Assembly: GCF_900115135.1 (NCBI RefSeq)
Contig: NZ_FOVK01000010.1
Span: forward strand, 1-64,000
Source: Proteiniclasticum ruminis
GTDB taxonomy: Bacteria; Bacillota; Clostridia; Clostridiales; Clostridiaceae
DNA length: 64,000 nucleotides
Direction: 5' to 3'
The notes under the pieces are model-generated. The model ran no database searches. It was not told the DNA's origin and saw nothing but the letters and a program-made list of their open reading frames with translations. This document shows, piece by piece, positions 54,402 to 63,270 of the stretch. A program made the translations under genes and the position numbers. Position 1 is the first letter of the stretch, and every line of letters begins with the position of its first letter.

Positions 54402-55733
54402 ATGAAGATAAAAGACTGGCTTAATATGGGTGTGGGGTTGAAAAGATGGTTTGGACTGGGGATTGTGGGCATAGGACTTCTGATATTTGCGATCATAGAG
54501 CTTATTTTCAGACGCTTTGGAGAAGAAGCCTACAGCGTCTATTATGTGTATCTTCTGATACTGGGAGCTTCCACCCTGTATGTATCTACAGCGGAGCTCA
54601 TCAAAAGCTTCATGAGTCTTGTACAGGATGGTCTCATTCATTTTAATATGGACTCCAGGGAAATCGGAAGCCTCATTCATGACAAGAAGCTTCTGGTCCA
54701 AGGACCAAGAGTGGTCATCATTGGTGGAGGAACAGGTCTTTCCACCATCTTAAAAGGCATCAAGAACTATACCAACAATATTACCGCTGTGGTGACCGTA
54801 GCCGATGACGGAGGGGGCTCAGGTGCGCTTAGGGATGATCTTGGCATCCTGCCGCCTGGTGACATCAGAAACTGTCTGGTGGCCCTTGCAAATACAGAGC
54901 CTCTTATGGAGGAACTTATGCAGTATCGTTTTAAAGATGGTACGCTGAAAGGACAAAGCTTCGGTAATCTTTTTCTGGCGGCCATGGATGGAGTCTCAGA
55001 CAATTTTGAGGATGCGGTGCAGAAGATGGCCAGTGTTCTTGCCATCACTGGAAAGGTGCTCCCTGTGACCCTGGATAATGTGAAGATTCATGCGGTGCTG
55101 GACAACAACCAGCTGGTGGTGGGAGAGTCCCATATTCCTGATGTGAGCATCAAAGAAGGGGCGAGGATTCAAAGGCTTTATATTGTGCCGGAGGATGCAG
55201 AGGCATTAGAAGATGTGAAAAATGAAATTCTACGGGCAGATGCCATTATTTTAGGTCCGGGATCCCTGTACACCTCCGTTATTCCAAACCTTCTGGTGAA
55301 AGGTGTGCCTGAGGCCATTAAAGAAAGCAGAGGCAGGAAGATTTACATCGCCAATGTCATGACTCAGCCAGGAGAAACAGATGGATTTAGAGTATCGGAT
55401 CATCTGAAAGCCCTGTATGCCCATGGGGACATCGGTCCGCTGGACTACGTTTTTGCCAATGATATGAAGATCAGAAATGATCATCTTCGGGACAAGTATC
55501 ATAGAATGAACCAGTTTGAAGTAGAGATTGATTATGAGAACCTTAAAGAGGAGCCTTTCAAACTGATTCAGGGAGATTTTATCAAACCTAGAGAATCTTC
55601 TGTACGTCATGATGCGGACAAGCTCTCTCAGAAGCTCATGGAGATTGTTCTGGAAGAGACCTTGGTCAGTGACAAGAAGAGAATCCTGGAGTATGTGGCG
55701 CTCTCTGGAAAACTTAAAGGGAAGAAGCAGTAA
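54402..55733 (+). CDS. yvcK: YvcK/CofD-like protein (gluconeogenesis factor) with N-terminal membrane segments
   Basis: 443 residues. Two N-terminal membrane helices (about 20-70) precede the CofD-like Rossmann domain: PRVVIIGGGTGLSTILKGIK, VVTVADDGGGSGALRDDLGILPPGDIRNCLVALA, FGNLFLAAM, AIILGPGSLYTSVIPNLLV and NVMTQPGETDGF. In Bacillus, YvcK binds UDP-GlcNAc and is needed on gluconeogenic carbon sources and for wall synthesis. Bacillus YvcK lacks the membrane part; the KDWLNMGVGLKRW start is seen in clostridial forms. I prefer ATG 54402 to 54378 because of this match; neither has a strong ribosome site. Confidence 0.93.
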   Translation: MKIKDWLNMGVGLKRWFGLGIVGIGLLIFAIIELIFRRFGEEAYSVYYVYLLILGASTLYVSTAELIKSFMSLVQDGLIHFNMDSREIGSLIHDKKLLVQGPRVVIIGGGTGLSTILKGIKNYTNNITAVVTVADDGGGSGALRDDLGILPPGDIRNCLVALANTEPLMEELMQYRFKDGTLKGQSFGNLFLAAMDGVSDNFEDAVQKMASVLAITGKVLPVTLDNVKIHAVLDNNQLVVGESHIPDVSIKEGARIQRLYIVPEDAEALEDVKNEILRADAIILGPGSLYTSVIPNLLVKGVPEAIKESRGRKIYIANVMTQPGETDGFRVSDHLKALYAHGDIGPLDYVFANDMKIRNDHLRDKYHRMNQFEVEIDYENLKEEPFKLIQGDFIKPRESSVRHDADKLSQKLMEIVLEETLVSDKKRILEYVALSGKLKGKKQ

Positions 55734-55753
55734 ACTGCGAGTAAAAAAGATAG

Positions 55754-55800
55754 GGCCGGAAGTCTTTGAGTTCAAAACCAAAGACTTCCGGTTTAATTTT
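55754..55800 (+). terminator. Terminator after yvcK
   Basis: CCGGAAGTCTTTG / CAAAGACTTCCGG, a perfect 13-bp stem followed by TTTAATTTT. It separates yvcK from whiA, which are often one unit in other Firmicutes. Confidence 0.85.
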
Positions 55801-55942
55801 ATACGGCGTAAAGGGGTCTTTTTGCGATGCACCAGGGATGGTTTATGCTATAATTGAAGGGTCAGCTGTACTAAAACTGTCTTGAAAAATACAGAAGATA
55901 CAGAGAATTTTTGAACTATAATAAAACAGGCTGGTGAACTAT

Positions 55943-56893
55943 ATGTCTTTTTCCTCTACAGTGAAAAATGAAATCACGAAAAATACAGAAATTACAAGGG
56001 CAGAGATCATTGCTCTTTTATCCGCTATCATGCGTCTGTCCGGAACCCTGGCCTTTGGGTCTGCCAAGCTGTCGTTTAAAATCACCACGGAAAACCCCTC
56101 CACAGCGAGGTTTATTTTTAAGCTTCTCAAGGACCATCTGAAAATTCACGGAAGGCTTCTCGTGAAAAAATCAGGTTCGCTCAAGAAAAACAATGTCTAT
56201 GTGATTGTCATCTCTGAGGATATGGGCCTTCGGGAACTTCTTCTGGAGACAGGAATACTGAAGGAAGAGGAAGGTGCTATGGGACTGAACTACTCCATCA
56301 GCCCCAATCTGGTGCATACGGATGCTCTGAAGAAAGCCTATATCAAAGGATCCTTTCTGGGATCCGGCAGTGTGTCAAATCCGGAGAAAGCCTATCATCT
56401 GGAGTTTGTGGTGAACTCTCTGGAACTTGCAGAAGAGCTGAAAGAGCTCATCAATTCCTATGGGCTGACTTCAAAGGTCATCGCCCGAAAGAACTCCCAC
56501 ATTGTCTACCTGAAAGAGGGAGAGCAGATCGTGGATATTCTTTCCATCATCGGTGCCTACAACAGCCTTTTTGAGTTCGAAAACGTCCGCATTGTCAAAG
56601 ATATGAGAAACAATGTGAACCGACTGGTGAACTGCGAGACAGCAAACCTTTCAAAGACCGTTAATGCAGCGGTTCGGCAAGTGGAGTCCATTAAGCTCAT
56701 CGAAAAAGAGATTGGTCTGAAAAGACTCTCAAAGCCCCTGCGTGATATTGCAGAGCTGCGGCTTGAATATCCAGATGAGTCATTGAAGGAGCTTGGAGAA
56801 ATGCTCGATCCGCCGGTTGGGAAATCTGGAGTGAACCATAGATTGAGAAAAATAGAAAAGATTGCAGATGAACTGAGAAAGGGAGGACTCTAA
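55943..56893 (+). CDS. whiA: DNA-binding protein WhiA
   Basis: 316 residues: a LAGLIDADG-type N-terminal domain (about 1-200; SSTVKNEITKN, KKAYIKGSFLGSGSVSNPEKAYHLEF) and a C-terminal helix-turn-helix (about 225-310; NRLVNCETANLSKTVNAAVRQVESI, PLRDIAELRLEYPDESLKELGEMLDPPVGKSGVNHRLRKI). WhiA is a sporulation regulator in Actinobacteria and affects division and chromosome segregation in Bacillus. ATG 55943 is preferred; a GTG at 55934 is possible. Its TAA overlaps the next ATG (TAATG), so it is coupled to the YtoI-type gene. Confidence 0.94.
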   Translation: MSFSSTVKNEITKNTEITRAEIIALLSAIMRLSGTLAFGSAKLSFKITTENPSTARFIFKLLKDHLKIHGRLLVKKSGSLKKNNVYVIVISEDMGLRELLLETGILKEEEGAMGLNYSISPNLVHTDALKKAYIKGSFLGSGSVSNPEKAYHLEFVVNSLELAEELKELINSYGLTSKVIARKNSHIVYLKEGEQIVDILSIIGAYNSLFEFENVRIVKDMRNNVNRLVNCETANLSKTVNAAVRQVESIKLIEKEIGLKRLSKPLRDIAELRLEYPDESLKELGEMLDPPVGKSGVNHRLRKIEKIADELRKGGL

Positions 56894-58191
56894 TGGCGAA
56901 GATCGACCGTATCATGGAACATATCAAAGAAATGCAGCTGGGCACAAAACTCTCTGTCAGAACCCTGGCAAAAGACCGGGGAGTCAGTGATGCCACGGCT
57001 TATAAAGCCATTAAGCTCATGGAGGAGGAGGGGTATCTGGAAACCCTTCCCCGAACAGGAACCATCCGTGTGGAGAGTGAAAAAGAGAAAAAGATCGAAT
57101 CCATCACCTACAATGAGATCATCCGTATTGTAGATGGAGAGCTTCTTGGTGGCAGAGATGGCATTGAAAAGACCATCTACAGGTTCAACATCGGAGCCAT
57201 GACCATGGAAGCCATGAAAAAGTATCTCACAGTTGGTGGCCTTCTCATTGTGGGCAATCGGGATGAAGTGCATAGCCTTGCCCTCAACATGGGGGTTGGT
57301 GTTCTTATCACCGGTGGATTCAAAGCTTCGGAAAAGAATGTGGCTCTGGCGGACAGGCTGAAGATTCCTATCATCTCCTGTTCCTATGACACATTCACCA
57401 CGGCATCCATGATCAATCGTGGAATCTCAGAAAATCTCATTAAGCAGACCATTCCTTATGTGAAAGACATCATCCAGAAGGAAACCTATCATCTGACAGT
57501 GCGGGACACCATCCATGACTATATCAGGCTGTCGGAGCGTTCTGGCCATGAGAAGTTTCCGGTGGTGGATGAGAAAATGGTGGTCCAGGGCATCATCACC
57601 CCCAAGGAAACCCTTGGCAGAGAAGACAGTGACCGGGTGGGAGAGGTGCTCCGCAAGGTGAATCTTTCTGTGACGCCCAAGACCACGGTATCCTATGTGG
57701 CACACATCATGGACTGGGAAAATCTTCCGCTGTGTCCTGTGACTGAAGATGGAGTCCTTGTGGGCGTCATTACGAGAACGGACATCCTGAAAGCTCTTCA
57801 GGAGCGTCATATGAAGCCCATGGAAACAGATACCATGGAGGATAAGATCATCCGGCACTTGACCGTGGAAAAAAGAGAAGGGAAGTTCTACTACAGTGGC
57901 GTGGTGACGGCAGAGTTTCTGGATCCCTTGGGTAATGCTTCCAGAGGACTCCTTTCCATGCTCATGTCAAAGACCGCCATCTCACATCTTCAGAACCAGT
58001 ACTACAGCTGCAGCCTGGATAAATGCGCTACAGACTTTTATGAAGTGCTGGGCATTGATGCGAAGTTCACCATGGAGATCAACATCATCAAGACATCTAA
58101 GCTCCACTCTAAAGTGGATGTGAATCTGAAATCAAGAGACAAGCTCATTGCCACATCCAGACTCAGCATTTTGCATACGCTGGATGAGTAA
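56893..58191 (+). CDS. YtoI-type protein: HTH, DRTGG, two CBS and thioesterase-like domains
   Basis: 432 residues in the order of Bacillus YtoI: winged helix (about 1-60, LSVRTLAKDRGVSDATAYKAIKLME), DRTGG domain (about 70-180, GLLIVGNRDEVHSLALNMGVGVLITGGF), a CBS pair (about 190-305; VVDEKMVVQGIITPKETLG, VTEDGVLVGVITRTDIL) and a C-terminal hot-dog fold (about 320-430, GLLSMLMSKTAISHLQ). CBS pairs bind adenine nucleotides, so it may sense nucleotide state, but its role is not established. GGGAGG precedes the ATG. It lies upstream of dnaE, as ytoI does in Bacillus. Confidence 0.9.
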   Translation: MAKIDRIMEHIKEMQLGTKLSVRTLAKDRGVSDATAYKAIKLMEEEGYLETLPRTGTIRVESEKEKKIESITYNEIIRIVDGELLGGRDGIEKTIYRFNIGAMTMEAMKKYLTVGGLLIVGNRDEVHSLALNMGVGVLITGGFKASEKNVALADRLKIPIISCSYDTFTTASMINRGISENLIKQTIPYVKDIIQKETYHLTVRDTIHDYIRLSERSGHEKFPVVDEKMVVQGIITPKETLGREDSDRVGEVLRKVNLSVTPKTTVSYVAHIMDWENLPLCPVTEDGVLVGVITRTDILKALQERHMKPMETDTMEDKIIRHLTVEKREGKFYYSGVVTAEFLDPLGNASRGLLSMLMSKTAISHLQNQYYSCSLDKCATDFYEVLGIDAKFTMEINIIKTSKLHSKVDVNLKSRDKLIATSRLSILHTLDE

Positions 58192-58236
58192 GAACGAAAG
58201 TGTAAAAAATACATGGAGTAAATAGGGGGGAATCAT

Positions 58237-58527
58237 ATGTTTTATCATGTGGTGCTGTTTAAGTTGAAGGAAAACTCTAAAGAGAATATGGAAAAGGCAA
58301 AGGGACTGCTGCTGGCCATGGAGGGGAAAATCCCTCAGCTGAAGCATCTGCTGGTAGGTCAAGATGAGCTGTCCACAGGAAGAAGCTACGACATCTGCCT
58401 CATTTCAGGCTTTGACTCTAAAGAAGCCATGGATGAGTATCAGGTGCATCCTTACCATGTGGATGAGGTGCTGGCACATTTAAGACCGATGCTTGAAGAT
58501 TCCAAAGCCTGTGACTTCAGCGCATAG
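58237..58527 (+). CDS. Dabb-family (stress-responsive alpha/beta barrel) protein
   Basis: 96 residues with the dimeric ferredoxin-like Dabb pattern: MFYHVVLFKLKENSKEN at the start, ALL-alpha linker, DICLISGFDSKEAMDEYQVHPYHVDEV and LEDSKACDF at the end. The family is widespread, with few known functions. GGGGGG lies just before the ATG. It sits 39 bp before dnaE and may share its transcript. Confidence 0.9.
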   Translation: MFYHVVLFKLKENSKENMEKAKGLLLAMEGKIPQLKHLLVGQDELSTGRSYDICLISGFDSKEAMDEYQVHPYHVDEVLAHLRPMLEDSKACDFSA

Positions 58528-58566
58528 GAACATCTCGTTGTCTTTGGTATAGAAAGGACTGAAATT

Positions 58567-61500
58567 ATGGATAAACCATTTGCCCATCTTCATCTCCATA
58601 CAGAGTACAGTCTTCTGGATGGCTCGGCGAAGATCAGCGGAATCATCAGCCGTGTGAAAGAACTGGGCATGAAGCATGTGGCCATTACGGACCATGGCTC
58701 CATGTACGGCTGTGTGGATTTTTACAAAGAAGCAAAAAAAGCAGGCATTAAGCCCATCATCGGCTGTGAAATCTATGTGGCTGCGAAAGATATGCATATC
58801 AAGAATCAGGATCCGGAGAACACGACCCACCATCTGGTTCTTCTTGTAAAGAATGAGACGGGCTATGAGAATCTCATGAAGATTGTGTCGGAAGCCTCCT
58901 TGTCTGGGTTTTACTATAAACCAAGGGTAGACCACGCTTTTCTGGAGAAGCATTCAGAAGGGCTTATTTGTCTTTCTGCTTGTCTCGGTGGTGAAGTGCA
59001 GGAGTTTTTCAATCTGGGTATGCCGGATAGAGCCAAGGAAGCTGCGAAGTTCTATCATGGACTGTTCGGGGAGGATTATTATCTGGAGCTTCAGGACCAT
59101 GGACTGGAGGAGCAGAGAAAGGTAAATAAGCTGAACATCGCTTTGGCCAAAGAACTTGGGATCCCCCTTGTCTGCACCAATGATGTCCATTACCTGAAGA
59201 AAGAAGATGCCAGAGCCCATGACATTCTTCTTTGCATACAGACAGGAAAAACAGTGGAGGAAGAGAACCGTATGCGGTATCCTTCCGATGAGTTCTATCT
59301 GAAGTCCTATGAGGAAATGGAAGATCTCTTTTCCCATGTACCGGAAGCTCTGGAGAACACGGTGAAAATTGCGGAGATGTGCAGCTTTGACTATGAGTTC
59401 CATGTATCGAAGCTGCCAAAGTTTCCGCTGCCGGAAGGAGCGGACCCTTACGCTTATCTCACAGAAAGGACCTACGAAGGGATGGTGGAGAAGTATGATG
59501 CCTTCTCAGCCTATCGGGGCAAGCCTATTCGTGTGGAAGAGCTGAGAGGTCTGGTGGAGAAAGAGCAGAAGGAGATCATCACGCGAATTGATTATGAGCT
59601 GAAGATCATGAATGATATGGGATATGTGGATTATTTCCTCATCGTATGGGACTTCATCAAGTTCGCCAATGACCATGGCATAGCCACTGGAGCCGGAAGA
59701 GGAAGTGCTGCGGGTTCTTGTGTGTCCTATTGCCTCAACATCACGAAGATTGACCCCATCAAGTATCAGCTGCTTTTTGAGCGTTTTCTCAATCCGGAAA
59801 GAATCTCCATGCCGGATATCGATTCGGACTTCTGCTACGAAAGGCGAGGTGAAGTCATTGACTATGTGGTAGGAAAATATGGAGCAGACAATGTGGCTCA
59901 GATCATCACCTTTGGTACCATGGCTGCAAGAGCTTGTATCCGGGATGTGGGCAGAGCCATGAACTACCCCTATGGGGAAGTGGATCAGATCGCCAAGATG
60001 ATTCCAACGGTTCTGGGCATTACTTTAGAAGGAGCCATTGAGATGAATCCGGAACTGAAACGCGCCTATGAAAGTGATGGGCGTGTCATGGAGCTTCTGG
60101 ACATCGCAAAGAAGCTGGAGGGTCTTTCAAGACACGCTTCCACCCATGCGGCGGGAGTTGTGATTTCTGAAAAGCCACTGGTGAATTATGTCCCTCTTCA
60201 GAAAAATGAGGAGTCCATTGTAACCCAGTTCACCATGAACACTTTGGAAGAACTTGGACTTTTGAAAATGGACTTCCTGGGTCTGCGTACTCTCACCGTC
60301 ATGCGGGATACCGTGGATATGGTGAAAGACAATAGGGGTGTGGACATTGATATCGACAATCTGCCACTTCATGACCCTGAGGTCTATAAAATGATCGGAG
60401 AAGGAAAAACCGTGGGGGTTTTCCAGCTGGAATCTGCGGGTATGACAAGCTTTATGAAGGAGCTGAAACCGGACTCCTTAGAAGACATCATAGCGGGTAT
60501 TTCTCTATACCGTCCGGGACCGATGGCGGAGATTCCAAGATACATCGAAAACAAGAACCATCCGGAAAAAGTCACCTATCTTTGTCCAGAACTGGAGCCG
60601 ATTCTCTCGGTCACTTACGGTGTCATTGTTTACCAGGAGCAAGTTATGCAGATTGTACGGGACCTTGCAGGATATTCCATGGGAAGGTCTGATCTTGTAA
60701 GGCGAGCCATGAGCAAGAAGAAGCATGATGTCATGGAGGAAGAGCGAAAGAACTTTATTTATGGACTGGATGATGAAAAAGGAAATGTCATTGTGCCTGG
60801 CTGTGTTCGAAATGGAATCTCTGAGCAGGTAGCCAACACCATCTTCAACCAGATGATGGATTTTGCAAGTTATGCCTTCAATAAAGCGCATGCGGCAGCC
60901 TATGCGGTCATCGGTTATCAGACGGCCTATCTCATGCGGTACTATCCTGCGGAGTTTACAGCAGCTATGCTGAACTCTTTCCTGGGCAATGCAGATAAAT
61001 GTTACGCCTATCTTAGATTTGCCAAAGGTTTAGGCATCGAAGTGGATGCTCCAGACGTCAACTTGTCTGAATGGAAATACAAGGTAAAAGATGGGAAGAT
61101 CGTCTTTGGCCTCGGGGCCATCAAAGGGGTTGGGAAGCAGATGGTGGAGTCCCTGGTGGAAAACAGAAGATCCGGCGGCGTATATAAGACACTGATGGAT
61201 TTTCTCGAGAGAAACACCAATGGAAGCCTCAACAAGCGGGCGGTGGAAGCGCTGATCCGTGCGGGGGTTTTTGACGGACTCGATGGAAACAGAGCGCAGA
61301 TGCTGGCGGTTTATGAGAAGATCATGGACAGCTTCACGCAGAAAAACAGAAAAAACATCGAAGGTCAGGTCTCTTTGTTTGGAGATCTTCTGGAAGAGGA
61401 GGAAATGATGACCATTTCCTATCCAAACCTTAAGGAGTTCAGTCATAAGGACCTGCTGTTCATGGAAAAGGAAATGACAGGGATGTACCTCTCTGGTCAT

Positions 61501-62139
61501 CCACTGGATGAGTATGAGGACAGGCTGGCAAGGAGTGTCAGCCACAAAGTGTCTGATATCCTCACGGAGGATCACAGCATCCTAGATGATGTCCGGGATG
61601 AAGCCTCTATGTTTGCAGATGCGGTTCTTCATGAGAAAGACCTGAAGGACGGGGACCGGGTGATTCTTGGCGGACTCATGAGAAACATTACAAGGAAAAT
61701 CACAAGAAACTCTTCTATGATGGCCTTTCTGATGCTGGAGGACCTGTCTGGTGTCATTGAGTGCATCGTGTTTCCGAAAGCCTACGAAAAAGTAGTTTCA
61801 GAGCTGAAAGAAGACCGTATTGTGCTGATTCGTGGTAGAGTTTCCATTAAAGAGGAAGAGAATACAAAGATCATTGTGGAGTCCATCGGAAACCTGGAGG
61901 AAAAAAAGAAGAAGCTCTATCTGAGGTTTAAGGATATGGAAGAAGCAAGACTGATGGTGAAGACTTTACGAACGGTGTTTAAAACGTTCCATGGAGAAAT
62001 GCCTGTCCATGTGGTATCTTCCAAGACCAGAGAAGTGATGCAGCTGTCCAGGGATTTGTGGGTGGATGAATGGTCCCCCATTGTGAAGATGCTGGAGGAA
62101 AAACTGGGAGAGGATAATGTCAAGGTCGTTGAATCTTAG
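58567..62139 (+). CDS. dnaE: DNA polymerase III subunit alpha, DnaE type
   Basis: 1190 residues, near the length of E. coli DnaE. N-terminal PHP domain (FAHLHLHTEYSLLDGSAKI, AITDHGSMYG), polymerase core with RGSAAGSCVSYCLNIT and the catalytic PDIDSDF (416-422, two of the Asp triad), HASTHAAGVVIS, SLYRPGPMAEIPRYIENK, a helix-hairpin-helix region (FGLGAIKGVGKQMVESLVENR), and a C-terminal OB fold (about 1040-1110). Firmicutes usually have PolC as well, with DnaE extending primers; PolC is not in this window. The gene precedes pfkA and pyk, a common Firmicutes order. Confidence 0.97.
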   Translation: MDKPFAHLHLHTEYSLLDGSAKISGIISRVKELGMKHVAITDHGSMYGCVDFYKEAKKAGIKPIIGCEIYVAAKDMHIKNQDPENTTHHLVLLVKNETGYENLMKIVSEASLSGFYYKPRVDHAFLEKHSEGLICLSACLGGEVQEFFNLGMPDRAKEAAKFYHGLFGEDYYLELQDHGLEEQRKVNKLNIALAKELGIPLVCTNDVHYLKKEDARAHDILLCIQTGKTVEEENRMRYPSDEFYLKSYEEMEDLFSHVPEALENTVKIAEMCSFDYEFHVSKLPKFPLPEGADPYAYLTERTYEGMVEKYDAFSAYRGKPIRVEELRGLVEKEQKEIITRIDYELKIMNDMGYVDYFLIVWDFIKFANDHGIATGAGRGSAAGSCVSYCLNITKIDPIKYQLLFERFLNPERISMPDIDSDFCYERRGEVIDYVVGKYGADNVAQIITFGTMAARACIRDVGRAMNYPYGEVDQIAKMIPTVLGITLEGAIEMNPELKRAYESDGRVMELLDIAKKLEGLSRHASTHAAGVVISEKPLVNYVPLQKNEESIVTQFTMNTLEELGLLKMDFLGLRTLTVMRDTVDMVKDNRGVDIDIDNLPLHDPEVYKMIGEGKTVGVFQLESAGMTSFMKELKPDSLEDIIAGISLYRPGPMAEIPRYIENKNHPEKVTYLCPELEPILSVTYGVIVYQEQVMQIVRDLAGYSMGRSDLVRRAMSKKKHDVMEEERKNFIYGLDDEKGNVIVPGCVRNGISEQVANTIFNQMMDFASYAFNKAHAAAYAVIGYQTAYLMRYYPAEFTAAMLNSFLGNADKCYAYLRFAKGLGIEVDAPDVNLSEWKYKVKDGKIVFGLGAIKGVGKQMVESLVENRRSGGVYKTLMDFLERNTNGSLNKRAVEALIRAGVFDGLDGNRAQMLAVYEKIMDSFTQKNRKNIEGQVSLFGDLLEEEEMMTISYPNLKEFSHKDLLFMEKEMTGMYLSGHPLDEYEDRLARSVSHKVSDILTEDHSILDDVRDEASMFADAVLHEKDLKDGDRVILGGLMRNITRKITRNSSMMAFLMLEDLSGVIECIVFPKAYEKVVSELKEDRIVLIRGRVSIKEEENTKIIVESIGNLEEKKKKLYLRFKDMEEARLMVKTLRTVFKTFHGEMPVHVVSSKTREVMQLSRDLWVDEWSPIVKMLEEKLGEDNVKVVES

Positions 62140-62199
62140 GAAAAGTAAAGATGGTGGTATCGTGGTGATATTAACTTTTTCTCATGGCAGGGCATCATC

Positions 62200-62228
62200 T
62201 TGAAATGATTTCATTTTAGAGATACAAT
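62200..62228 (+). promoter_or_regulatory. pfkA-pyk promoter with palindrome over the -35 box
   Basis: TTGAAA (62200-62205), 17-nt spacer, TACAAT (62223-62228). The perfect palindrome TGAAATGATTTCA (62201-62213) overlaps the -35 box. A small hairpin GAAGAG-AAC-CTCTTC (62254-62268) follows in the leader. Confidence 0.6.
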
Positions 62229-62293
62229 AAGATGGGCTAAATTTTAATGGACGGAAGAGAACCTCTTCTGCCTCTTTAGGAGGGTATATAAAA

Positions 62294-63250
62294 ATGAAGA
62301 AAATTGGGATACTGACCAGCGGTGGCGACGCGCCAGGAATGAATGCAGCCATCCGAGCTGTTGTACGTACTGCTCTTGTGAACAATATAGAAGTCATGGG
62401 GATTTACAAAGGATACTTAGGGCTCCATGAGGGAGAAATCCTTCCTATGGACAGAAGCTCTGTGTCTGATATCATCCAGAAGGGTGGAACCATCCTGAAA
62501 ACTGCCAGATTCCCTGAGTTTGCGGATCCTAAGGTTCGTGAAAAGGCTGCACAGGTGCTTAGAGTGTATGGCATAGAAGGACTTGTGGTCATTGGTGGAG
62601 ATGGATCCTTCTTGGGGGCAAAGGGATTATCCGATCTTGGCATCAAAACCATAGGAATTCCTGGAACCATCGATAATGACATGGCTTATACGGACCGTAC
62701 CATTGGATTTGACACTGCCCAGAATACCGTTATAGATGCCATCAACAAAATCCGTGATACCTCTTCCTCCCATCAGAGAGTCTCTGTGGTGGAAGTTATG
62801 GGAAGAAACTGTGGAGATCTTGCACTATATGCAGGAATTGCCGGTGGAGCCACCACCATTCTGGTTCCGGAAAAGAAATACAGCAAAGATGAAATCATCA
62901 AAACCGTCATGGACGGAAAAAGACACAAGAAGCACCACAACCTGGTGGTCATTGCTGAAGGTGTCGGAAATTCTGAAGAGATTGCAAAAGAGATTGAAGA
63001 TGTGTCAGGTATTGAGACAAGAACTACCGTACTGGGCCATATTCAGAGAGGCGGCATGCCTACAGCCTATGACAGAATTCTTGCTACCCGTATGGGACAC
63101 CGTGCGGTGGAGCTTCTGATAGAAGGAAAATCCGCAAGAGTCATCGGAACTGTAAAAGGAGATATTGTAGATTATGATATCCATGAAGCCCTGAGTATGA
63201 CAAGACCCTTTAATGAAAAACTCTATCAGATTGCCATGGACCTTGTATAA
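62294..63250 (+). CDS. pfkA: ATP-dependent 6-phosphofructokinase
   Basis: Phosphorylates fructose-6-phosphate, the committed step of glycolysis. 318 residues, standard bacterial length. ILTSGGDAPGMNAAIRAVVR, VIGGDGSFLGAK, the catalytic PGTIDNDMAYTDRTIGFDTA, VEVMGRNCGDLAL and GHIQRGGMPTAYDRILATRMG are intact, and the GGDGS signature marks an ATP-dependent enzyme. AGGAGGG precedes the ATG. It starts 20 bp before pyk. Confidence 0.97.
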   Translation: MKKIGILTSGGDAPGMNAAIRAVVRTALVNNIEVMGIYKGYLGLHEGEILPMDRSSVSDIIQKGGTILKTARFPEFADPKVREKAAQVLRVYGIEGLVVIGGDGSFLGAKGLSDLGIKTIGIPGTIDNDMAYTDRTIGFDTAQNTVIDAINKIRDTSSSHQRVSVVEVMGRNCGDLALYAGIAGGATTILVPEKKYSKDEIIKTVMDGKRHKKHHNLVVIAEGVGNSEEIAKEIEDVSGIETRTTVLGHIQRGGMPTAYDRILATRMGHRAVELLIEGKSARVIGTVKGDIVDYDIHEALSMTRPFNEKLYQIAMDLV

Positions 63251-63270
63251 GAAAAAATAGGAGGATGAAC

